This document shows positions 1 through 9,700 of a stretch of 64,000 nt of DNA, one piece after another. The notes beneath the pieces are model-generated. The model had not been told where the DNA came from. It did not search any database and worked only from the letters and a program-made list of their open reading frames with translations. Position numbers and translations under genes: made by a program. The stretch's first letter is position 1. Each line of letters begins with the position of its first letter. Source of the stretch: Syngnathus acus (lineage: Eukaryota > Chordata > Actinopteri > Syngnathiformes > Syngnathidae); NCBI RefSeq assembly GCF_901709675.1, contig NC_051094.1, positions 310,001 through 374,000 of the forward strand, read 5' to 3'.

Positions 1-138
1 GGCGGTTGTTCGAGTGGATTCTCTGAACCGGAAAAGGAGGTCAAAAAAGACAAGTAAATGTTGACCAAATGACAGCGTTTGGCCCGAGAACATTACAATT
101 GGAGGCATGTAAACAGCAGCGTAATGCTAACAAATACT

Positions 139-177
<39 letters not shown>

Positions 178-307
178 TTTTGTGTCCTCTGACCCATGAG
201 CTTACAAGCTACCTGAGGGAGGGAGGGAGGAAGACATCATGTAATCATTTGCCGATATCGCCGCAGATTACAAGTTAGGCATTAACAGTATCAGCCCACC
301 CACACTC
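1..307. other. Gene-poor left edge, downstream of mcidas
   Basis: No coding exon is supported here. The stretch contains a CAGG tetranucleotide run at about 141-176 and a short GGGA run near 218-230. It lies 3' of the mcidas stop codon and probably holds its 3' UTR, but no AATAAA or ATTAAA signal on the minus strand stands out. Confidence 0.5.
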
Positions 308-2285
308 TCAGTTGTTGTCGGGAACCCAGCGGAAGCGGTATCCTCCGTGTCGGGTGCCCGAGGTGAAGGCTCGGCCGTGAGGGAACACGCGTGTCCTTAT
401 GGTGCCGTGCTCTTTGACGGTGGTGCGAAAAGACCACGTGTCCGCTTCGCTGCTGCTGCTGCTGCTGCTGTCTTTGCATATGGAGGTCTGCAGGCCCGAG
501 AATGACCCGTACACGGGGATAGCGTCCGTGTCCCGTCGCGGCGCTTCGGCGCACAGCACGGCGTGGCAGCGCGTGCCCACGTCTCTCAAGATCTCCTCCA
601 CCGAGTCGGGTGACTGGCAGCCGTCGTCCAGTCGCTGCCTCTTGCAGGGACTGCTGGATTTAGCGCCATAAGGCCTCGCCGCTTGGCTGGTATCTACCTT
701 TCTGTCTGCCATTAATTTCTCCAAGAGGACACATGCAAAGAGGACATTTGGACATTTTCCCTTTTTGGAGCGTAGCTAGCTCCCTGCCATCAATCAGTGT
801 AAATGCGTTTTCCATCAACCAATTCTCCCTCACCTCCAGCACGGATGCCAGGAGCTTTGCTCGGCACGCAAGCTGCCTCAGGTGAAGGCTTCCCTCCTCA
901 GATGGCTCACTTGTGTGCTGCAAAGTCTCATGCACCTGCTAGAAGGCACAATGTGATCATCGATCAGACAGTCCTAGAAAACGTAACCAAGCAGAATCCA
1001 CCTTAGACCCATGCTAATGCAACTTTTGTGGCTTCAATGGATTTGTCCAAATGTCTGCTCTGAGAAGCATTTAAGTGATTCCCATGAATATCACAAGCCC
1101 TGATTTGATGGATTGGGCCACATGGATAAAGACCGACCTGGAGATTGGCCTCCACGGCATGTCCCGTCCTGGCTTGACATGAGCTGAAGCCTGTCCAAAG
1201 TTCCCCATCCTGGTCATGTGCGCAGGAAGGATTGGGAAGCAGGACGACGTCGTCGTTTTCCGGAGAGGAGACATGCTGAGGGGTGAGCGGGGGGATGACG
1301 CATCCCTGAAAGGGGACCAGCTCAGCAGGGGACAGGCTGCTCTCCAGAGCGGCTGGAGAATCGGACAGAACAACAGTCATGTTATCCCAGAAACAACAAC
1401 AACAACAACAACAACAAGCCAATTCTGGCTACATTCACATGCAATTCTTGCAGAATTGCCTTACCTGCTGTAAAATCCAGAGCAAATTCCCCACAGTTTT
1501 GCTCATCCGCATCAGATCCATTGACCTGTTGAGATGACGAAAAGGCGTGTTTAAAATGTGCCCATTGAGAAGACGTACAAAGAGCTCGGTCACATCTACC
1601 TGAAAGTCCCACCCGGCAGGGCATTGTGCTTTGACGGAAACACTGGCAATCATGACTCGGAGAATGAGCGTGATGCGTTCAGGGCAGCAGGGTAAAAGTA
1701 GCTCGCGTTTTTGGTCGCCTGACTTACGATGGATGCTATTTGTGGAGGATTCCAGCGCATGCACCTTGTCAAACATTAACCGACTTTGAGTGATGCGCAA
1801 CTGCATATCTGCCACCTTATTTGTTTTTCCTCTTGTATGCATAAAAGGTGCCATTAAGCATGCAGCGAGAGAAGACAAGTGCTTGGTTGGAAACAAACGA
1901 CATTTCCTTACCTGCGAGCCGAGTGAATCGCTCTCGTTTTTCCTGGCGCAGTCTTCCAAATCATCCCATGCAATCGTTGGAAAAGCTGAAACGAGAGCGC
2001 AGGAGGAACCACGAGTCATTCATTGCTTGGATGCGGGCGGGCTCGGGGCAGGAAGGTGCCTGGCAAGATGCGCAAACCTTGTTGGATGCTGCTGGGCAGC
2101 TCCACATAAACAGAGACTGGACTGCTGCTTCTGGGCACTTGATCCTGCGCCGACTTGCAAGATGTCGACTTTGAATCGACATGATTAGGCACGGTGTTCC
2201 ATGCCCTGTCGACACGGCGTGGGACTCTCCCTCCTGCCCTGTGACACAAGACCCCAAAGACGTTTCTCTCGCCGTGCATCTTCAT
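308..2285 (-). CDS. mcidas: Multicilin, geminin-family coiled-coil regulator of multiciliated cells
   Basis: Multicilin binds E2F4/5-DP1 in the nucleus and switches on centriole amplification and multiciliated-cell genes. Proposed coding exons on the minus strand, 5' to 3': 2285-2078, 1985-1912, 1525-1465, 1352-1138, 935-834 and 718-308. Phases join cleanly to about 356 residues (human about 385). Diagnostic pieces are SPVSVY near residue 60, then TIAWDDLEDC, a short coiled coil around residues 187-220 ending RAKLLASVLEKLM, and a C-terminal TIRT-type domain reading GTIRTRVFPHGRAFTSGT and ending GYRFRWVP. The C-terminus also carries a serine run encoded by a CTG tract at 451-470. The start at 2285 (or 2279) is the first in-frame ATG; the N-terminus is the least certain part. 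The acceptor of the 1352-1138 exon is also uncertain. It lies just 3' of ccno in the same orientation, as in other vertebrates. Confidence 0.86.
1386..1416. repeat. (AAC)n microsatellite in an mcidas intron
   Basis: About eight to ten AAC units. On the minus strand they read TGT and would encode a cysteine run if the neighbouring exon began further upstream. I place them in the intron. Confidence 0.8.
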
Positions 2286-2480
2286 CCCTCCACCTCGGTT
2301 GGCACCATCCCGGGCTCATTTAAGGCCACGTTCTCCCGGTTCGTGGCGCGGATTCACGTTCCGGCCCAATCAGATGTGCGTATTAGGCTCGTCTCCAGGG
2401 ACTGAAGGCGTCCTCGGAGATTAAGATGGAAGGGAAGGGACAAACGTTTTTTTTAGGGCTGGAGTGGAAAGTAGACGCGC
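2286..2480 (-). promoter_or_regulatory. mcidas: Probable mcidas promoter region
   Basis: The region immediately upstream of the first proposed mcidas ATG is GC-rich. It contains an inverted CCAAT motif (plus-strand CCAATCAG at about 2365-2372). No TATA box is evident. The assignment rests on position and composition only. Confidence 0.4.
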
Positions 2481-2487
2481 GCGTAAA

Positions 2488-2630
2488 GGGCGCGGGCGCG
2501 CGCGCGCGCGCGGCGCCTCCGCAGCGGTTGAGTCAGCTCAGCTCAGCTCAGCTCAGTTTAGCTCAGCTCAGCTCAACTCAGCTCAGTTTAGCTCAACTCA
2601 GCTCAGCTCAGTTTAGCTCAGCTCAGCTCC
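2488..2630. repeat. CG-alternating run followed by a (GCTCA)n minisatellite
   Basis: An alternating GC/CG run at about 2488-2512 is followed by a GAGTCAG junction. Roughly 95 bp of GCTCA pentamers with GTTTA and ACTCA variants follow, at about 2531-2627. The array lies about 250 bp upstream of the mcidas start. Confidence 0.85.
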
Positions 2631-2639
2631 ACTTCGTGG

Positions 2640-3625
2640 CAAACGCAACGCCTGTGGCGCACGCCGTCAAGTATCAAGCAGGGCGTTGGGAATGCACAAA
2701 GACTTGCGTGCGTTTACGGCCCTTTTGACAGCCCTGATATTCCGTGCGTAAAAACGACCAATTTATCATCCGAGATGTTTGTATGGAGCTGCACTTCTGT
2801 CCGGTGCGTATTTTGTACGCGTCTAGAGAGGAGTTCAAGGCCAGGAGATGTGGAAAGGGAAAAGGGCCATTAAAAGCGACAGTTGGGCAAACACGGCCGT
2901 GACAGATAGATGCCTTTCCACCAGCAAGCAATTGCTTAAGCTAGCAAACAAACAAACAAGAGGAGAAGTCCAGTGGGCCCTTCACGCTGAATGCACCTGT
3001 GTGGTCAGCAGGTCGAGCTGCCACGCGTAATGGATTAGCCAGATAAAGTGGAGTGGAAGAATACAACAACCATGTTTAGGACTGCAATCATCATTTCAGT
3101 CAAACGATGATGAGCTTTAATGGAAAACGATGTTCCAGTTTCAGAAAGCCTCATGGTTTTTTTCATTTCATCAAATTGTGGGTCATATCATAATCCCATG
3201 CAGAAATAGACTGTTGAAATGACTCATTTATTCAGACAAAGCATTTTATTCCGAAATGTATTTCACAAAGAACGTTTTGCCGAGTACTTTAGTCTGCTCC
3301 TTCATTGCGGCCACCCCCACCTAGTATTAGAAACAATCACTCCAATCAAAACATTTGGACAACACTGACATTTCAAAAAGAGCATGTGTGAGCCAAGGCA
3401 CATTTGTTTACATTAGAAAGATCTCACGGCAACCACGTCACCAAAGAAAATGCCAGGAAAAAGAATCAATAGTGAAAAAAGAATCATAACAATGGTCTCA
3501 ATGCGCTGACAAATGTAGTCAGTGTGAAATGTTGGCTTGCTTGTGGTCGAACACCAAATCGATTGCGTGACTGACTAGTGTGTATGGATGGCTATGGCCA
3601 GAATTTCCAGACCATGTGCTGCTGT
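2640..3625. other. mcidas-ccno spacer including the ccno 3' UTR
   Basis: No coding exon is recognised. Two minus-strand AATAAA signals (TTTATT on the plus strand) lie at about 3227 and 3243, roughly 380-400 bp downstream of the ccno stop. They are good candidates for the ccno polyadenylation site. The rest is AT-rich sequence. Confidence 0.55.
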
Positions 3626-5260
3626 TTAAACGTATTCATCTCCACTCAGCGACTCCTTGTTAAGCGCAAGCAGCAGCCTCAGATTGTCTCTGCACTCCCG
3701 GGCCAAAGTGCTTTCTGCTTTGCCTCGCGGTTCCTCCATCACGCAGTGGTGTAATTCACCCTCTGGATGGCAGCTGACGTGATCAGCCTGGAGTAACTCG
3801 CGTGCCAGGCTCAGCGCGCAGCCGGCGGTCACAGACGGAACGTATTTATTGAAGGCGTAATCGGCCAGGCTCAGCTCACACACCTTTTGGGCCAGGCTGC
3901 GGCAACGCTTCCGAGGCCCGTTGGCGGCCTCCGTGCGATTGCCGTGGTAGTCCAAGAAGAAGGCCAGGGTGGGCGCGCCCAGGCGGAAGTGGAGGCGCAG
4001 GAGGATGAGACACTCCAGGTTGCAGAGCTGCTCCCTGGTGAAGGTGTTGCAGCACAGGGACAGGAGGTGACTGATGCTAGGGGAGCACACCTCCACCTGG
4101 GATGGATGGATGGACGGACGGACGGACGGACGGATGCCATTCAGCCATATTGTAAGTCATTTAGAGTCGGCGTGCGGCGGCGGCCAGATGCCTCTGACTT
4201 TCCATCTTCTGAACGGAGACTACCTTTTTGCTGGCAAGGAGCAGCGCCGTGACACCCAGAAGCTGAAAGCAGTCGTCGGCCACCGGCGTGCACGCCAAGA
4301 ACCTGTCCATGATGTTTACAGTCAGGCAGCAGCACTCGAAGGATAGGCGGAAGTGCTTGTGCAGTGGGATTAGCCAGCTGACCAGCTTGCAGCGCGCCTC
4401 GGCTGTCACCTGTAAATCAAACCGATGGATTTACAGAATCAGGCTTTACTCTAGGTAGAAGCAAGCAGACAGTATGTGCATCATTACTCGACATATATGA
4501 CTTCCCCCATGAAATGAAAAACAATCCAGGAACAAACCCCACAAATCCAAATGCGCACAAAACGTGGACAGGTGACAATACTCAACATTTATTTTTGAAA
4601 AATAACTCATATTTCTGCATCTTGCCAAGTGATTTAGGAGTACAGTAGAAATATGGATGGAAATTGGTTTGTGTTTGCCTCCTGGTGGCCAAGGCGAGAA
4701 CAGCGAAACTTGAATGATCGTTTTTACTCTAAAACGAGTCGAGTCTAAAGTACAATATGTGCTATTTTTCCCCTCATAACAAATGTGTTAATTCGGGGGA
4801 GTGCGTGCATGGATTGATGCGATTTCCATCCATTTGAATGGGGAAAGAATCATTTGAGATCCATTTTGGTTACTTTTCCACAGGCGAAGGAGTTGAATCG
4901 GCGGTACTACTTTTGACACAAATGTGGTGTCCTATTTGAAGGACAACATTGGTCCTCCTCTGAATGGGAACCTACTTGTGGCTGGAGAGCAAGACTATTG
5001 CACGGATAAAACAGAGCCTCCCTCTCCTTCTGGATCCTGTAGCCGACATCACCGTACTGGAGGTACCAGTTGGACGCTTCCCCCTCCGGTTCGTCCACAC
5101 GCAGAGGTGACGAAGCTGTATGAGGAGTGGGGGAACCTGCCAAATCCTCCTCGAAACCGGAGTCACTCAATCTGGACACAAGTTTCTGCTTTCGGTAGCG
5201 CTCGACCCGGACCCGTGTGGAACCTCCGCCGCCGCCGTCGCCCCGCTTCACGAGCACCAT
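3626..5260 (-). CDS. ccno: Cyclin O
   Basis: Cyclin O is an atypical cyclin needed for deuterosome-based centriole amplification in multiciliated cells. Three coding exons on the minus strand: 5260-4976, 4409-4224 and 4096-3626. All junctions are phase 0 with consensus splice sites, giving 313 residues. Exon 1 ends [18 protein letters not shown] then LALQPQ. Exon 2 opens [20 protein letters not shown] and contains [15 protein letters not shown], the cyclin-box core. Exon 3 has [20 protein letters not shown] and [14 protein letters not shown], typical of CCNO. Start 5260 (MVLVKRGD) is chosen. An in-frame ATG at 5350 would add 30 residues and cannot be excluded. A GGA tract encodes a short glycine run near the N-terminus. 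It is in tandem with mcidas and head-to-head with tut7. Confidence 0.93.
4099..4137. repeat. (GATG)n/(GACG)n microsatellite in ccno intron 2
   Basis: A tetranucleotide run starts three bases upstream of the exon 3 acceptor (on the gene strand), so part of the polypyrimidine tract is made of this repeat. Confidence 0.8.
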
Positions 5261-5357
5261 CTTGACTCTAGCCCAGACGAGGATGGAGCAAGCCAGTGCA
5301 AGGTGAAGAGGGAGTCGCCCGCCCGTTTCCCGGGGTCTTCCCCGCTTCACTCACCTC

Positions 5358-5370
5358 GTTACCATGGCGA
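5358..5370. promoter_or_regulatory. Candidate imperfect RFX X-box upstream of ccno
   Basis: The sequence GTTACCATGGCGA has a good left half-site (GTTACC) and an imperfect right half (GGCGAT instead of GGCAAC). It lies about 100 bp upstream of the preferred ccno ATG. RFX2/RFX3 are known regulators of ciliary genes, including multiciliogenesis genes. Binding here is inference. Confidence 0.35.
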
Positions 5371-6787
5371 TGAGAATAGGACCAAAACAATTGAACTCGG
5401 AATTAGCTCATGGGCACCGTATGTCAACTCAAACAAGGCTTACCAACTCGAGGGGTTCCAAAAATAATAACGTTATATTACATCGGAAGAATCCAAACAA
5501 AAATAACACAAATATCAATAAAGGATGGCATTTAAGAAGGTGGCAGATTTAGTTTGCTTTTCAATTTTAGCGATATTTATTCATGTGTGTGTGTGTTTGT
5601 TTGTTTAATGTCGCGATGAAACGAAACAGTCGTGCGTTGCTTTTTGCTGTGGTGGGCGGAACGTGAACAGAACACTGCCTGGCTGCTTGCGTGGCTGCCT
5701 GCCTGCCTGCCTGTCTGTCTGTCTGTCTGTCCTGCCCTGTCCCCAGTCAAGCCGTGCACTTTCAAAACTCAATGCTAGCGCGGCTTTGGAAAAAAAAGAG
5801 AAAAAAAAGTCCGGCCCACAAACAGGCTTCAAGTATGTCCTCTATCCACATTTTAAAGGTACGGACGTGACCTTTATATCTACCAAGTACTGGCGTATTG
5901 TCGTTGGCCTACTTACGAGCTGAATTGTTAGAAAAACAAGGCAAAGCAAAGCTAGCATCACTTGCTAAGGTGTTAGCAATAGGTAGCTTAGCTTAGGATG
6001 CTACACGGCTAACAACGGCCTTCACCGTGATTGTTGATCTAACGGTCCCCTACATTTGTGTTATTCGTTTGTTTCCGTGCACGTTCAATGGGAATATGAT
6101 CCTCCTTCAACTCGTGGAAGAAGAAGAAGCGAAAGTCAGAAGCCGAACTAGTGCGCACACGTTAGCATGCTAGTCCACCCTAACGCCATGACATAACAAT
6201 CTCGTAAGAAGGAGAGTTTGGACTCTTAGTTGGGGCTGCATTTGGCTTCTCTCACCATCAAGCGCTCGGTGCTAAAGATTCAAATGACAACGTTTACAAG
6301 ACCCGGCCGGTATCTTGACTACGGCACGCTGCATAGCTTGAATCGGGGGATTGAAACTTGTTGACGACATGGTCGTTAGGGGCTGGCTGGCTGGCTGACT
6401 GGCTGGCTGGCTGGCTGGCTTGCTGGCTGCTTCTCAATGCTAAACCACATGTTTCATCACTCGAGAGATGTAAATTGATTGATTGATTGATATCTTTATT
6501 TCGAACATCCAAAAGAAACAAAACAAAACAAATAACACTCTCAAATAACAATGGAAGGCAAAAACATTGGCACCACTCTCTCTGCTTCCGTCAGATAACC
6601 ACTTCTCCCAGAACAATTACAGATCCAGAGTCACACTGTGACATTTGACTCGTGAGAGAGAGTGAAACTTCTTCAGGGTCCTACTTTTGGTTGAAATCGC
6701 TCATGGTCAACATACTGGCACACAAGGGAATTATGATTAATGTGTTGACTGAACCTTTCATTGCTTTATAGTTTTAGCTTTTAGCAC
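5371..6787. other. Divergent ccno/tut7 intergenic interval
   Basis: This 1.4 kb holds the 5' ends of both genes. The tut7 ATG is preceded by several TTTAG-type acceptors at 6772-6786, so tut7 probably has an upstream noncoding exon somewhere in this interval that I cannot place. Simple repeats occur at 5691-5732 (CCTG/TCTG) and 6381-6424 (GGCT). No coding exon is supported. Confidence 0.5.
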
Positions 6788-9700
6788 ATGATGGAGAACT
6801 CGGACAGGCACAACTGGGCAAGGCCAGGTGGCTGGGGAGCAGCTTCAGATGGCCGGAGGAACCAGGAGCACAATCGAGGACAGCCCTTCAGAATGGATGG
6901 AGGAGTGCAAGGCAAGAAGAACCAGGGAGGGCCGTACTGGTCCAGCCCCAATAGGGGGGGACTCGGCCCCTTGGCTTATTCCCCCGGAGCCTTCCGAGGC
7001 GGCCACAGCCCCTTGCAGAGGGATGATCTACATCGGTTCTGGAGTCCGGAAAACAGTGGCGGGACTCGAGAAGAGACCTGGAGAGAGCATATGCAACAAC
7101 AGTGGGGGAAGAGTGTCCGTGATGGAGGTCCATATGAGGACAGGGACACGTGGAGGAGGGATACCTCTGACGGAGGAAATGCAGGTGGGATTTCAGGCAA
7201 AATGCATGTTTTGGATGACCTTGCTCTGTGGCACCTGCACAATCAAATGAGGAAGTCTGGACATTTTATTTCGAGACCAAGGCTGTGCTAACGGGCAATT
7301 TGAACATTTCCTTCCCTGAAAAAGTCAATGCGCTGCCAGTCCCTTTCTCATCTGGCAAACGTTGTTTTGTTTTGTTCTAAAAGGAAGAAGACGTCGACCG
7401 AGACACAAGCGCAGAAATTTTGCTGAAGAGGACCAGGACCTCGCGAGCGAAGAGTCGTCACTCTCAGCCAAAGATCTGCAAGCGCTGCGGCAAGCTGAAA
7501 TGCGTCTCGGTAAAGATGGCATTCACAAGAAGGTACGTGCGCACAGTTTGACTGAATGTTTTTTTCTTTTAAAGTACTGCACAAAGATTTCCAATTTGCT
7601 ATTGAAAGAAATCTTTTTTCATTATAATCACGTTAGTTGTGCATAATGTTCTCAAACCTATTTTAGTTGCGACAATATTTTACAACTAAAATAGATTTGA
7701 TCCATCCATCCATCCATCCATTATATTTACATAATTGGTTAATTAACATAAAAATCAAATGTAAAGCATCAGGCAAGTGAGGACATATCGATTGTGACGT
7801 GGGATATTTGCTTGTTCATGGAAATGACTGATTATGTACCAATCCTTTTGGGTTATCCTGTAAATTCTTGTTTTGCACATCCAACATGTCCACCTTTTTC
7901 TATGAAACAGAAGTCCAACAGCAAGCCTAACGCACTTTACACCTGCACCCTCTGCGACGTCCTTCTGGACTCGCTGTCTGATGCTAACCGGCACGTCCGA
8001 GACAAGCGGCACAAGCGGAGGCTCAGGGTGAGGGAGAATAGCCGACCGACCGGCCGGCCACGCGCGACAAAACCCGATGCCCACGTGTGATGTTTTTGTC
8101 CGTAGGAGAAGAAAGAGCACACCATGCTGACCGAGATCCTGCCGCCTGGCCCCGAGCACGTTGGCGCGTTGACCGCCGCCTTAGAGGCTGCGGTCAGCCA
8201 GCACGGAATGGATGACGGCGATGTGGAGACGAGGCGTGGTGTCGTGTCCCTCATGCAAGATCTTCTCCTTTCCGTCCTGCCCGGTGAGTGCTTATCGAGC
8301 GCAAACGTACCGCCGACCGGGATTGGTTACCGACGCACTTCCTTGTCTGGCCAATGGGTAGAGATCAGGCTTCGCTTGTACGGATCATCCTGCACCAAGT
8401 TTGGATTCAAGGATTCCGATGTCAACGTGGACATCCGGTATCCGCCTCACGTGAGTAGCCCCGCCGGGCACGCCGATACTTGTTGAATGTGGCTTGTGCG
8501 CTGTCTTTTCATATGACGGCTTTGAAATGGAATGTCTTCACAGATGCATCAGCCAGATGTCCTGTTGTCGGTCAAGGAGTGCCTGGCCGGGAGCCGTGAG
8601 TCACCTTGTCCTTTGTCTTTATTGTCATTGTCACACATGTACAATCTATTCGATTCTATTGAGCACAACACAAATGTTACGCAAGTGACGCTCTTTCTTT
8701 TTCTGTCCTCAGCTCTTTTTGTTGATCTGGAAGCTGACTTTCATGCTCGTGTGCCCGTGGTGATGTGCAAAGAAAAGAAGAGGTGCGTGCCTGCGTGGCT
8801 GCCTGCGTGGCTGCCTGCCTGCGTGGCTGCCTGCGTGGCTGCCTGCGTGGCTGCCTGCCTGCGTGGCTGCCTGCGTGCCTGCCTGCGTGCCTGCCTGCCT
8901 GCGTGGCTGCCTGCGTGCCTGCGTGCGTGCCTGCGTGCCTGCCTGCGTGCCTGCGTGCCTGCGTGCCTGCCTGCGTGCCTGCGTGCCTGCGTGCGTGTTT
9001 AGCACTGCCAGCTGTTCAAGGGCAACGAAGCATGGAGTTGACTTTGCCGTAAACTCAACAATGACATTGGACTGTTTTTCCCCCTTCTCTTCACAGTGGT
9101 CTTCTGTGCAAAGTGAGCGCCGGGAATGAAAATGCGTTCCAAACCACGGCTTATCTGGCTTCCCTCGCCAAGCGGGAGCAGCTCCTCCCGCCGCTGGTTC
9201 TTGGACTGCGACGTTGGGCGAAGGTGATGAACGCTCTCCACCAATGGTCCTTTTCCCAAAAGGAGAGCGCTAAATGTTGTGTTTGTTTTAGATCTGTCAA
9301 ATTGACCGCGCGGAGGAGGGTGGGCTACCCCCGTACGTCTTTGCCCTCATGGTCATCTTCTTTCTACAACAGCGCAAGGAAGCCCTCTTGCCAACGTATC
9401 TCAATCAAGCGGTTTGTGGTTCACTTTGAGTCCGTCCGGTCCGATTTTCACACTCCATTCTGACGGTGCGTCTTTTTTCTCCTTTTTCAGATCAAGACCT
9501 TTTCGCTGAGCAAGCTTTCAGACTTCAACCTTGTGTGTGTGGAGGATGGACACTTGCAGTGGACCTGTTCCAGCAAGGACGCGCCGCAGCCAGCAGAGAG
9601 CTCTTGCGTGAGGGGAAAGGTAACAGACAATTGCTCAATCACAGTCGACATTGGGTGTCATTGATGCCTTTTGTTTTTTTGAACAGTACTTATGACAATT

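Noticed and set aside
8532-9002. Cys/Ala/Pro-rich frames on both strands
   Set aside because: Generated by the CCTGCGTG minisatellite. Only 8544-8595 and 8713-8782 are tut7 exons.
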